This document shows positions 7,359 to 15,149 of a stretch of DNA of 29,777 nt, piece by piece. Every line of letters starts with the position of its first letter. The stretch's first letter is position 1. The notes under the pieces were generated by a model that was not told the DNA's origin, did not search any database, and saw only the letters and a program-made list of their open reading frames with translations. This DNA is from Planctomycetota bacterium (GTDB lineage Bacteria; Planctomycetota; MHYJ01; JACPRB01): positions 1-29,777 of the forward strand of contig JACQFK010000362.1 in NCBI GenBank assembly GCA_016200125.1, read 5' to 3'. Both the position numbers and the translations under genes were made by a program.

Positions 7359-7775
7359 TCACTCCTCGGGCTGCTCCTGCGCCGGCGCCTCGGCCTCGGT
7401 CTCCTCCTCCGGCTCGGCGGGTCCCGCCGGCTCCGCGTCCGGGCGCGGACCCAGGAATTTCACTTCGCGGGCCACGACCTTGAGCTTGGAGCGGGTCTGC
7501 TGGGTCTTGGTGTCGACCCAGCGGTCCTGCCGGAGCATGCCGGTGACCAGGACCTGGCGGCCCTTCTTGAGGAATTGGGCGCAGATCTCCGCGAGGCGCC
7601 GCCAGACGTCGACGTCCACGAAGGTCACGGCCTTCACCTTCTGCCCGTCGCTCTTGGTGTACTGGTGGTTGGTCGCGACGCTGAACGAGCAGACGGGCGA
7701 GCCGTTGCCCGCGTACTTGAGTTCCGGGTCCCGGGTCAGCCTGCCCAGGAGAATCACGTTGTTGAAGTCCGCCAT
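7359..7775 (-). CDS. ssb: Second single-stranded DNA-binding protein, lacking the acidic tip
   Basis: The 138-residue product has the SSB OB-fold at residues 1-108 (MADFNNVILLGRLTRDPELK, GRQVLVTGMLRQDRW) and then an acidic Glu/Pro/Ala tail ending QPEE. Unlike the operon copy it has no DDxxPF-type tip, so it should bind single-stranded DNA without recruiting the usual repair partners. The ATG at 7775 is chosen because GGAGGTGAT lies seven bases upstream; an in-frame start 30 bases earlier lacks this. It is a single-gene unit, divergent from the kinase gene and separated from it by 438 bases. Such second copies in other bacteria act in transformation, sporulation or phage and plasmid biology; nothing here decides among these. 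Confidence 0.93.
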   Translation of the reverse strand: MADFNNVILLGRLTRDPELKYAGNGSPVCSFSVATNHQYTKSDGQKVKAVTFVDVDVWRRLAEICAQFLKKGRQVLVTGMLRQDRWVDTKTQQTRSKLKVVAREVKFLGPRPDAEPAGPAEPEEETEAEAPAQEQPEE

Positions 7776-8213
7776 CGCATCACCTCCGTCCTGCAACTCA
7801 CTCACGCAGGCGGAGAGAGCAAGCGGCGTGCCACTCGAGCCGATTTCACAACCCGCTCGCGCGCAGCCGCTTGAGTGATGCGCCCTATTACGTCACATCG
7901 CCTCGCGTTACGTTTCGTAACGTGACGTTACGAGATGTGACGCCCGACCTGCCGATGCGGGCCTCTTTCCAGGCGCGATGGCGCGCGCTCCCGCGGCAGC
8001 CCTCCGGAAGCAGGCACTCCCTTCCCTCCCCCCCATGCCCACCAGCCCGCTTGGACGGACTCGACGCCACGGGCGGCGGCGCGGAAACCTCCGGCGTTCG
8101 AACACCCGCGAAGAAGACCCGGGATCCGCCGGTATTTTGCAGTTCCATGACTTTCGGTCGCTCGCAAGCGCGATAGAATAGTTGGGGTCCGTTCGAGGGG
8201 AGGCGGTGATCGC
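7776..8213. other. Divergent intergenic region between ssb paralogue and kinase
   Basis: No protein-coding frame is convincing. It holds the palindrome cluster at 7891-7942. Near the kinase start a TAGAAT (8174-8179) resembles a -10 box but has only a weak CTTTCG at the -35 position, and a GGGGAGG ribosome-binding sequence lies before the ATG. Promoters for both flanking genes must lie here. Confidence 0.5.
7891..7942. repeat. Nested palindrome cluster, copy 1 of kinase-flanking element
   Basis: The outer arms CGTCACATC (7891-7899) and GATGTGACG (7934-7942) are reverse complements. Inside, CGTTACG (7906-7912) pairs with CGTAACG (7916-7922), and CGTAACGT (7916-7923) pairs with ACGTTACG (7925-7932) around a single G. 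The 20 bases 7915-7934 recur exactly at 11279-11298. It could be an operator for the divergent ssb and kinase promoters or a REP-like dispersed element. Confidence 0.6.
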
Positions 8214-11102
8214 ATGGCTTCGCGTCCGGTCGACGAGGCGTTTGCGAAATACGTCTTGCAGACGGGCATGGCCCGGGCCGAACAGGTCGACGCGGCGCGC
8301 CAGGCGGTGGACCTTGACGGCTCGATCTCTCTCGCCGAGGCCCTCATCCGGCAGCAGGTGATCTCCGCCGCCCAACGTGACGACGTGGAGCGGAAGATCG
8401 AGGCCCACGGGCCCGTCAAGCAGCTCGGCGTCTACACTCTCCTCAAGAAGCTCGGGGAAGGCGGCATGGGTGCCGTCTATCTCGGCGAGGACACCCGCAA
8501 CGGCCGCAAGGTCGCGCTCAAGGTCCTGCCGAAGAAGAACGCCGCCGATGTTGACTTCATGAAGCGCTTCCGCCGCGAAGCCGAGGCCGCCATCCAGCTC
8601 GATCATCCGAACATCGTCCGCGGCCTCTCGCTCAGCGAGGACCGGGGCTTCCGCTTCTACGCGATGGAGTACTGCGAGGGCGAGCCGCTGGGCAGCCGGC
8701 TCAAGCGGGAGAAGCTGCTGCCGATCCGGGACGCGGTCGACATCGTCCTCCAGGCCGCTCGCGGTCTCCAGTACGCGCATGGACTCGGCTTCCTCCACCG
8801 CGACATCAAGCCCGACAACATCTTTCTGGCCGCCGGAGAGCAGGCGAAGATCCTGGATTTCGGCCTGACCAAGAACATCGAGGATATGGAACAGTCGTTC
8901 CGCACCCAGACCGGCGTCACGATGGGCACGCCCCACTACATCTCCCCCGAACAGGCCCGCGGCGAGAAGGGCATCGACGGCCGCGTCGACATCTACTCCC
9001 TCGGCGCGACCTTCTACCACCTGGTCACGGGCGACACGCCGTTCCACGGGTCGAGCGCGTTCGAAATCATCACCAAGCACCTGACCCAGCAGCTGCCCGA
9101 CCCGCGCGATCTGCGGGACGAGATCTCCGACGGCCTCGCGCACGTCATCTGCCGGATGATGGCCAAGCATCCGGCCGACCGCTACCGGGACTGCACCCAG
9201 CTCATCGCCGAACTCGAGGACGTCGCCTCCGGCCGCCCGCCGACGAGCCCGCGGCTGGAGGCCGCGAAGTCCGTTATCGCGATGAGATCGCGACGCGCGC
9301 CGCGGAAGCCCGCGATGCGGCCAGTCGTCGCCCGCTCGAGATTTCCCGCGGGCCTCGTGGTCGGCCTCGCGCTCCTGGCCGTCGCCGGCCTCGCCGTGAC
9401 GATAATGGTGGGGGGAGGCTCAGAGCCGCCTCCGCTCCCGCCGTCCGCGAAGGAAACCGTCGCGAAGAAGTCCGTCCCGCCTCCGTCGGAGCCGCCGCGG
9501 AAAGAAGCGCCGCCGCCCGAAGCCCCGAAGCCCGCGCCGGTCGCTATCCCCGAACCGAAACCCGAGTCGAAGCCAGTGCCCAAGGTCGAGCCGAAACTCG
9601 AGCCCGCACCGAAAGAGGAGCCCAAGCCTGAACCGAAATCGGAACCGAAATCCGAGCCCGCGCCGGCGGCCGTCGTGCCGAAACCCGCGCCGCCGCCGCC
9701 CAAGGAGCCCGCACCCGCGGCGCGGCTCGCGGTCCCGCCCCCCGCCAAGCTGCGTGACGCCGAGGACAAGATCCGGAAGGCCCGCAAGGCGGATTTCGAC
9801 CGGCGCGCGAAGGCCGATCGAGCCGTCCTCGCCAGAGGGCTCCTCAAAGAGGGGGAGATCGGCGGCGACGACCCGATCCAGACCTACGCGCTGCTCCGTC
9901 TCGCGGGGGAACTCTCCATCGACGCGGGAGATTTCGAGGGACTTTTCGCCGCGGCGGAGGCGATCCAGAAGCTCTTCGACGTGAAGGCGCTTGACGTCTC
10001 CGAGAAGTTGCTCGCGCAGGCGGCGGGCGCGGCGAAGCAGCCCGAGGTCTTCGCGACGATCGCGCAGGGATGCGACGCGCTCTCGCAGCGCCTGGTCGAG
10101 GATGATCTCTACGACGCGGCGGTCAGGATCGCCGACCTGATGGAGAAAACGGCCCGTGCGTCCACCGATCTTCCGCTGATCGTGCAGGCGGGAGTCCGGA
10201 AGAAGCAGCTGCTCGATATCCTGAAGGCCTTCGGGCCCGTGAAGGCGGCGCGGACCCGCTTGGAAACGAAACCCGACGATGCAACCGACAATCTCCAGGT
10301 CGGCCGCTTCCTCTGCCTTTACAAGCGGGACTTCGAGAAGGGAATCCCGATGCTCGCGAAGGGGACCGACGCCGGTCTGAAAGGCGTCGCGGAGCTGGAG
10401 ATGGCGAAGCCCGGCGACGCCGCGGCGATGGCCGTCGTCGGGGACGCCTGGCTCGCGCTTTCGACGAAGGCTGGAGCGCTGGGTGCCGCCCAGAGGGACC
10501 GCGCGATCTTCTGGTTCCAGAAGGCCTGGCCGACCGCGCAGGGGAAGCTGCGCGACCGGATTCGCAGCGCGTTCCGGTCGCTCAACGGCAGGGCGGCGCG
10601 CGGCATCAGGAACGCCGCGATTCCCGCGGGCTGGAACGAAGGCTCCGCGGGACAGATTTCGCTCTCCGTCCAAGACGACGCCTACGCGCACGGAGGAGTG
10701 GCCAGCGTCCGCATCTCCCATCCGCTTCCCGCAGCGGCGAACGTCTACGTCAGCTGTCAGACCGACTTCATTCCCGCCGCGGAAGGGGAGGAGTTCATCC
10801 TCTCAGGATGGATCCTGTCGGACGGAACGCGCACGGGCGGCCTGACGCCGGACAGCTTGCGCGCCTCGTTTTTCCGGACGAAGGACAATCAGATCATTCA
10901 GACGATAATCGACCTCCCGGTCGACCAGCCCTACTGGACCTACTTCGAGCGCGTCGTCACCGCGCCGGCGGGGACGAGCTCGGTGATCGTGTCGGTCTGG
11001 ATGGCGTCTCCCGACGGGACCCTCTGGGCCGACGACATCTCTCTGCGCCGCGTGCGCGACCGCAAGGAACTCGTCGAGAACGGCGGGATGGAGAGGCGTT
11101 GA
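8214..11102 (+). CDS. Transmembrane serine/threonine protein kinase with Pro-rich stalk and ectodomain
   Basis: The 962-residue protein is a receptor-like Hanks-type kinase. Residues 1-65 resemble the paired-helix GspE/MshE N-terminal module. The kinase domain covers about 74-335, with the glycine loop GEGGMGAVYLG at 81-91, catalytic Lys in ALKV (K103), HRDIKPDN at 195-202, DFG at 215-217 and the P+1 signature GTPHYISPEQ at 238-247, so it looks active. One membrane span lies at about 378-398. Residues 403-512 are a Pro/Glu/Lys/Ala stalk, 515-790 a helical region, and 805-955 a beta-rich domain resembling carbohydrate-binding galactose-binding-like modules. The kinase is predicted cytoplasmic and the C-terminus outside. 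The ATG follows GGGGAGG and GGTGAT. Its ligand and targets are unknown. Confidence 0.93.
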   Translation: MASRPVDEAFAKYVLQTGMARAEQVDAARQAVDLDGSISLAEALIRQQVISAAQRDDVERKIEAHGPVKQLGVYTLLKKLGEGGMGAVYLGEDTRNGRKVALKVLPKKNAADVDFMKRFRREAEAAIQLDHPNIVRGLSLSEDRGFRFYAMEYCEGEPLGSRLKREKLLPIRDAVDIVLQAARGLQYAHGLGFLHRDIKPDNIFLAAGEQAKILDFGLTKNIEDMEQSFRTQTGVTMGTPHYISPEQARGEKGIDGRVDIYSLGATFYHLVTGDTPFHGSSAFEIITKHLTQQLPDPRDLRDEISDGLAHVICRMMAKHPADRYRDCTQLIAELEDVASGRPPTSPRLEAAKSVIAMRSRRAPRKPAMRPVVARSRFPAGLVVGLALLAVAGLAVTIMVGGGSEPPPLPPSAKETVAKKSVPPPSEPPRKEAPPPEAPKPAPVAIPEPKPESKPVPKVEPKLEPAPKEEPKPEPKSEPKSEPAPAAVVPKPAPPPPKEPAPAARLAVPPPAKLRDAEDKIRKARKADFDRRAKADRAVLARGLLKEGEIGGDDPIQTYALLRLAGELSIDAGDFEGLFAAAEAIQKLFDVKALDVSEKLLAQAAGAAKQPEVFATIAQGCDALSQRLVEDDLYDAAVRIADLMEKTARASTDLPLIVQAGVRKKQLLDILKAFGPVKAARTRLETKPDDATDNLQVGRFLCLYKRDFEKGIPMLAKGTDAGLKGVAELEMAKPGDAAAMAVVGDAWLALSTKAGALGAAQRDRAIFWFQKAWPTAQGKLRDRIRSAFRSLNGRAARGIRNAAIPAGWNEGSAGQISLSVQDDAYAHGGVASVRISHPLPAAANVYVSCQTDFIPAAEGEEFILSGWILSDGTRTGGLTPDSLRASFFRTKDNQIIQTIIDLPVDQPYWTYFERVVTAPAGTSSVIVSVWMASPDGTLWADDISLRRVRDRKELVENGGMERR

Positions 11103-11436
11103 GCGACTTCCCGTCCGATGCGTGCAAGTGCAGCGGGGGATTGACGGACCACACTCTCCTCCCTCCCCTCCAGCCCCCTTTCATCTAACCGCCTCTTTGG
11201 CAGCATGATGCCCTCGCGATCATCGGGACGCTGATCTTCGCCCTGAAGGGGACCGAATTCGCAGTATTGGGAGACGTCTCGTAACGTGACGTTACGAGCG
11301 CAACCTGGGAAACGTCCAGGCGGCCGCGGGCTCGGCTTTCCATCCGGATTGCCGGCCCCTGTCGCGGCGTCGCGCCAGGACGAGCAGCCTCCAGCCGGGA
11401 GTGGGGTGGCCTGGAGGGACCTTGCTCAGCCCCTGA
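11103..11436. other. Convergent intergenic region between kinase and zinc-ribbon gene
   Basis: No gene is supported. It contains the perfect palindrome at 11278-11298 and a loose inverted repeat, CCTCCAG (11388-11394) with CTGGAGG (11411-11417), which might help end transcription of the minus-strand zinc-ribbon gene. A 25-codon hydrophobic reading frame at 11207-11284 has no start codon. Confidence 0.5.
11278..11298. repeat. Perfect 21-bp palindrome, copy 2 of kinase-flanking element
   Basis: CTCGTAACGT (11278-11287) and ACGTTACGAG (11289-11298) are exact reverse complements around a single G. Twenty of the 21 bases match 7915-7934 upstream of the kinase. This copy lies between two converging genes, where a promoter operator would not be expected. 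Confidence 0.65.
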
Positions 11437-12069
11437 TCAGAGCATTTTCGCCCCGCACTCGGGGCAGAACTTGGCGCCGGCCTTGCCCTCCGCGCCGCAT
11501 TGCTTGCACTGCGTCTTCGTCGAAACGGGCGCGCCGCATTCGGGACAGAACTTGCCGCCCTGGATCTGCGCGTCGCACTGGGTGCAGCGCAGCGTCAGGC
11601 CCTTCGAGGCGTCGAGGCCTTCGGTCTGGTCGGCCGCCCGGGCCTTGGCATTGATCTGCTCGGCGGCGGCCTGGGCCTGGGCGGAGGCCGCGGCCTCGTG
11701 GAGGTCGGGCGCGCAATCCTCGCAAAGCCCCTTCGACTTGTTCCAGCAGGTCTCGGGGCAGACCCACTTGCCGCACTTGCTGCACTTCTGGAAGCGGCCC
11801 TTGGCTTCCGCGACGGCCTTCTTCATCGCGGCGTCGTGGGCGGGACCGCCGATCGCGCGGCGGATCTCGTACTCGCTGCCGGCGGCCCGGCTGAAGACGC
11901 CGCCGAAGAGGCCGCCCGCGGCCTTCAGCAGGCTGCCGCCCATGCCGGTGAGGGAGGTCTGGAACTCGGAGAGCCAGCCGCCGCCGCACTTGTCGCAGTA
12001 GAACTTGAACTGGTAGCCGTGGTCGGTGGACAGGTCTTCGTGATTGCGGACGAATTCAATCAGGGCCAT
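11437..12069 (-). CDS. Zinc-ribbon protein with four predicted zinc sites
   Basis: The 210-residue protein has eight cysteine pairs: 25/28, 96/99, 104/108, 116/119, 162/165, 175/178, 188/191 and 202/205. The last four form two double-zinc-ribbon modules with the repeated KFCPECGA signature, and 96-119 is a compact treble-type cluster. Between the first pair and the second is a Gly/Ala-rich segment (41-64) that may be an amphipathic or membrane-associated helix; 120-148 is an Ala/Gln-rich helix, possibly a coiled coil. It has no signal peptide, so it is probably cytoplasmic. The ATG follows GGGGAGG by seven bases. It converges on the kinase gene. The family is recognisable only as zinc ribbon; a nucleic-acid or protein-binding role is likely but unproven. 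Confidence 0.85.
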   Translation of the reverse strand: MALIEFVRNHEDLSTDHGYQFKFYCDKCGGGWLSEFQTSLTGMGGSLLKAAGGLFGGVFSRAAGSEYEIRRAIGGPAHDAAMKKAVAEAKGRFQKCSKCGKWVCPETCWNKSKGLCEDCAPDLHEAAASAQAQAAAEQINAKARAADQTEGLDASKGLTLRCTQCDAQIQGGKFCPECGAPVSTKTQCKQCGAEGKAGAKFCPECGAKML

Positions 12070-12434
12070 CAGCGCCTCCCCAAAGCCAGATCAAGGGTAT
12101 CCCCGGGGCCCGGGAAGTCAAGCCAAGGCCAGGCGTCTCCTTCGACCTGACGTGACGAAAAGCAACAGGGACCGAAAAGGTATTGTCGAAGGCGTAGTCT
12201 ATTCGGGTATGCTCCCAGGATCGCAATCGAGGCCCGTCCGGCCTTCCGACAGCACGGCCCAGATGGCGTGAAGCTCCCGGTGCTCCCCCAGGAGATGATT
12301 CCGGCAAAGCAGCAGGGGCGACAGGTCCCAGATTCTCATCGGGCCGCGGCGAGTATAGGCCATCGGCTTGGCTTGACAATCAAATGTTGAATCCCTACCC
12401 TCGACCCCTGAGGGATTTGAGGGAGGTCACGCCC
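12070..12434. other. Divergent intergenic region with promoter for the beta-propeller gene
   Basis: No gene is supported. It contains the promoter-like TTGACA at 12373 and a GGGAGGT ribosome-binding site just before 12435. A short ACGTGACG at 12150-12157 resembles half of the kinase-flanking palindrome but has no inverted partner. Confidence 0.5.
12373..12401 (+). promoter_or_regulatory. Sigma-70-like promoter for the beta-propeller protein
   Basis: A perfect -35 hexamer TTGACA (12373-12378) is followed after exactly 17 bases by TACCCT (12396-12401), which keeps the key T, A and final T of the -10 consensus. The start codon is 33 bases further on, with GGAGG at 12422-12426. Confidence 0.5.
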
Positions 12435-14789
12435 ATGAAGTCCAGAACGTTGCTCGCCGGGCTTGGAATGCTGGGTCTTCTCGCCTGGATGGCGACGGCG
12501 AAGCGGCCCGATCTCCCCGCGCCGGCCGCCCCCAAGGCCGCGACGCCGGAGACGAAGACCTCCGCTCCGCTGACCTCATATGGAGTGATGGAAGAGGCCA
12601 CGTCCGAAGCCACCACGTATTCGGGCGTCGGCTTCAAGGCGCGCGTCGACCCGGCGGGACTTGAGTTCAGAGGCGACGATGTCTACCTCCAGCTCCGCGC
12701 CGACCGCCTGGAACAGGGCGGCCGCGTCGTCTCCTGCAGCGAGGGCGCGCTCGACCATCCTGCCTTCGCCCGGTCGCGCATCGACCGGGGCGTCCTGTCC
12801 GAGGAGTACGCCGTCGAGAACCGGCGCGTCGAGCAGCTCTTCGTGATCCCCCATCCGATCGGCGAGGGCGCGATCCGCGTCCACGTCGCCGTCCAGACGA
12901 ACCTCTCCGGACCCGTAATCGAAGCGCCGCGCGGCGAGGGCGGTTGGAAGGAGACGCCGCTCGAGGATGGCGGCCTCGCGTTCTGCGACGCGGCCGGCGT
13001 GAAGAAGCTGGCCTACCACGGCGCCGTCGCGATCGACGCCGCGTGCCGCCGCATCGATCTCGATCCGCGGCACGCGAACGGGCAGATCGTCCTCGAAGTC
13101 CCCGCGGCCTTCGTCGCGGGCGCGGCGTTCCCGCTGACCGTCGATCCCTGGATCGAGGTGGGCTTCTCCGCCACGGCGGGAGGCGTCAGCAACACGGCGG
13201 GCCTGTCCATCCAGCAGTCGCTCGCACTCGATGCCTTGGGAAACCCCACGGTCGCCTGGGCCGATACGACCCCCGGCGCCACGGAGATCTACCTCCGCCG
13301 CTGGAACGGTTCGGCCTGGGTGGAACTGGCGGGATCCGCCAGCGGCGGCGGCATCAGCGCCAACGCGGGTTCCTCGGCCTCCCCGTCCCTGGCCCTGGAT
13401 GCGTCGGGCAATCCCGTGGTGGCCTGGTCGGACGCGACGCCCGGGACCACCGAGATCTACCTGAAGCGCTGGAACGGAAGCGCCTGGGTTCAGCTGGGCG
13501 GATCCGCCACGGCCGGCGGCGTCAGCTCCACGACCGGATCCTCGGACTCGCCCTCGCTGGCCCTCGATGCCTCGGGGAACCCGGTGGTGGCCTGGAGGGA
13601 CACGACGCCGGGCAACTCCGAGATCTACCTGAAGCGCTGGAACGGAAGCGCCTGGGTGGAACTGGGGGGTTCCGCGACGGCCGGCGGCATCAGCGCCACG
13701 GCCGGAACCTCGGTCGCGCCCTCGCTGGCCCTCGATGCCTCGGGGAACCCGGTGGTGGCCTGGGCCGACAACACGCCGGGGACCTTTCAGATTTTCCTGC
13801 GGCGCTGGACGGGGACGGCCTGGATGGCGCACGGAACTTCCGGAAGCGGCATGGGTCTCAGTGCCACGGGCAATGATTCCCTGCTCCCGTCGCTGGCGCT
13901 CGACGCCTCGGGCAATCCGGTCGTCAGCTGGATCGATAGCACGGGGGCCACCTCGACCGTCTTCCTGCGGCGCTGGGACGGAGGAGCCTGGGGAGAGCTG
14001 GGTGGATCCGCCTCCGTCGGCGGTCTCAGCGGCGCCTCGGGCGCCGGGAACCTCCTCGTCTCGAAGCTTGACCTGGATGCTTCCGGGAGTCCCGTAGTCG
14101 CCTGGCTGAGCGTGTCCCCCGCCTCGGTCTACCTGAGACGCTGGAACGGGTCGGCTTGGGTGGAACTGGCGGGATCGGCGACCGGCGTGGGAATTGCCGG
14201 CAATGCCATGGACTCGACGATTGCGATGCGGCTGGATGTCGGGGGCAACCCCGTCGTCATTTGGGAGGACGCCACCGGGCCGGGAACCGAAGTCTTCCTT
14301 CGCCGCTTCGTCCAGAACTCGCCGACCGGGCTCAAGCAGATGAAGACCGACGGCACGACCTTCATCTCCGCCGGCGGCCTCACGGACGAGGCCGACGTCG
14401 TCTTCAAGGGGACCGTGTCGTCGGATCCCGTGGGCGGCTCGATGCTCCAGATGAGGCTCCAGGTCGAGGTGAGGGCGACGAACCAGGCCTTCACCGGCGT
14501 GCCTTCCGGAGAGAGCGCGCTCGTCGCCTCGGGCGCCGAGGCCAGCCTGACGATCTCCGGCCTGTCGCCCGGGAGCAAGCAGTGGCGGGCGCGGGCCGTC
14601 GACTCGCTCGGCCAGGGCTCGGCCTGGGTCTCCTTCGGCGGCAACGCGGACGGAGCGACGGACTTCGCCGCACAGCAATTCACGACCGTCGTCTTCGGGA
14701 CGACCGATTCGGGCGGCTGCGGGCTCCTCGGACTAGAGTCCCTGCTGGCGATCGCGCTGCTCCGGAGAAGGCGCACGCCGCGGCGGTGA
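12435..14789 (+). CDS. Secreted seven-repeat beta-propeller protein with C-terminal sorting tail
   Basis: This is a 784-residue exported protein. A signal peptide covers about residues 1-22. Residues about 50-240 form a beta-rich domain ending in PLTVDPWIEV, like the conserved domain found before SBBP-type repeats. Seven repeats of about 56 residues follow, each with a SLALDASGNPVVAW core and an IYLRRWNGSAWVELGG strand, suggesting one seven-bladed propeller. A fibronectin III-like domain covers about 630-745. The end, SGGCGLLGLE then LLAIALL and RRRR, is a tripartite sorting signal of the GlyGly/Synerg/MYXO-CTERM kind, implying processing and surface attachment. The ATG at 12435 is chosen for its GGAGGT site; an upstream in-frame ATG lacks one. 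The next gene overlaps its end. Ligand unknown. Confidence 0.85.
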   Translation: MKSRTLLAGLGMLGLLAWMATAKRPDLPAPAAPKAATPETKTSAPLTSYGVMEEATSEATTYSGVGFKARVDPAGLEFRGDDVYLQLRADRLEQGGRVVSCSEGALDHPAFARSRIDRGVLSEEYAVENRRVEQLFVIPHPIGEGAIRVHVAVQTNLSGPVIEAPRGEGGWKETPLEDGGLAFCDAAGVKKLAYHGAVAIDAACRRIDLDPRHANGQIVLEVPAAFVAGAAFPLTVDPWIEVGFSATAGGVSNTAGLSIQQSLALDALGNPTVAWADTTPGATEIYLRRWNGSAWVELAGSASGGGISANAGSSASPSLALDASGNPVVAWSDATPGTTEIYLKRWNGSAWVQLGGSATAGGVSSTTGSSDSPSLALDASGNPVVAWRDTTPGNSEIYLKRWNGSAWVELGGSATAGGISATAGTSVAPSLALDASGNPVVAWADNTPGTFQIFLRRWTGTAWMAHGTSGSGMGLSATGNDSLLPSLALDASGNPVVSWIDSTGATSTVFLRRWDGGAWGELGGSASVGGLSGASGAGNLLVSKLDLDASGSPVVAWLSVSPASVYLRRWNGSAWVELAGSATGVGIAGNAMDSTIAMRLDVGGNPVVIWEDATGPGTEVFLRRFVQNSPTGLKQMKTDGTTFISAGGLTDEADVVFKGTVSSDPVGGSMLQMRLQVEVRATNQAFTGVPSGESALVASGAEASLTISGLSPGSKQWRARAVDSLGQGSAWVSFGGNADGATDFAAQQFTTVVFGTTDSGGCGLLGLESLLAIALLRRRRTPRR
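13452..13787 (+). repeat. Two tandem 168-bp units inside the beta-propeller gene
   Basis: The units 13452-13619 and 13620-13787 both begin with GAGATCTACCTGAAGCGCTG. A 46-base block at 13550-13595 recurs without change at 13718-13763. Neighbouring repeats are much more diverged in DNA sequence, so these two appear to be recently duplicated or homogenised. The unit is 56 codons, so copy-number change keeps the frame. Confidence 0.8.
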
Positions 14790-15091
14790 CGCCTCTTGCG
14801 GTCGCGGGAGCGGTCCTCGCCGGCATCAACCTGGCGACGATGCTGCTCTACGGCTACGACAAGGCCGTCGCGGGCGGAACGCGGAGCCGCGTCCCCGAGA
14901 AGTGGCTCCATCTCCTGGCGCTCCTGGGCGGAAGCCCCGCCGCCTTCCTCAGCCAGAAGCTCTTCCGCCACAAGACGGTCAAAGCCCCGTTCCAGAGGGT
15001 CTTCTGGCTGATCGTCGTCCTCCAACTGGCCGCCCTCGGCGCCGCCTTGTGGTTCTGGCGCCATCCGCCGGCCTGGATGTCCGGGCTATGA
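14786..15091 (+). CDS. DUF1294 family small membrane protein
   Basis: The 101-residue protein matches the DUF1294 pattern: a first membrane helix (about 5-22), the YGYDKAVAG motif near 22-30, RVPEKWLHLLALLGGSPAAF, the FRHKTVKAPF motif, and a second hydrophobic helix at about 73-93. The family is widespread but has no settled function. The GTG start at 14786 overlaps the stop of the propeller gene by four bases (GTGA), which suggests translational coupling and a shared transcript. No independent ribosome-binding site is well placed. The length is normal for the family. Confidence 0.85.
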   Translation: MTPLAVAGAVLAGINLATMLLYGYDKAVAGGTRSRVPEKWLHLLALLGGSPAAFLSQKLFRHKTVKAPFQRVFWLIVVLQLAALGAALWFWRHPPAWMSGL

Positions 15092-15149
15092 TTCAATTCG
15101 ACGCGAGATTTTCCACCGTCGCGCAAAGGGAACGCAGACGGAGGTCTCC

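Noticed and set aside
11207..11284. Hydrophobic 25-codon frame (DALAIIGTLIFALKG...) ending at the palindrome
   Set aside because: It has no start codon or ribosome-binding site in frame and is too short to assign; it may be a decayed remnant or chance.
12150..12157. Possible third copy of the kinase-flanking palindrome (ACGTGACG)
   Set aside because: Only eight bases match and there is no inverted partner, so it may be chance.
12576..14678. 700-codon minus-strand frame antisense to the beta-propeller gene
   Set aside because: Its apparent repeats are the shadow of the real 56-codon repeats on the plus strand.
12435..14789. CRISPR-like regular repeats
   Set aside because: The repeats are 168 bp, coding and in frame, with no short direct repeats separated by unique spacers; no CRISPR array or cas gene was found in the window.
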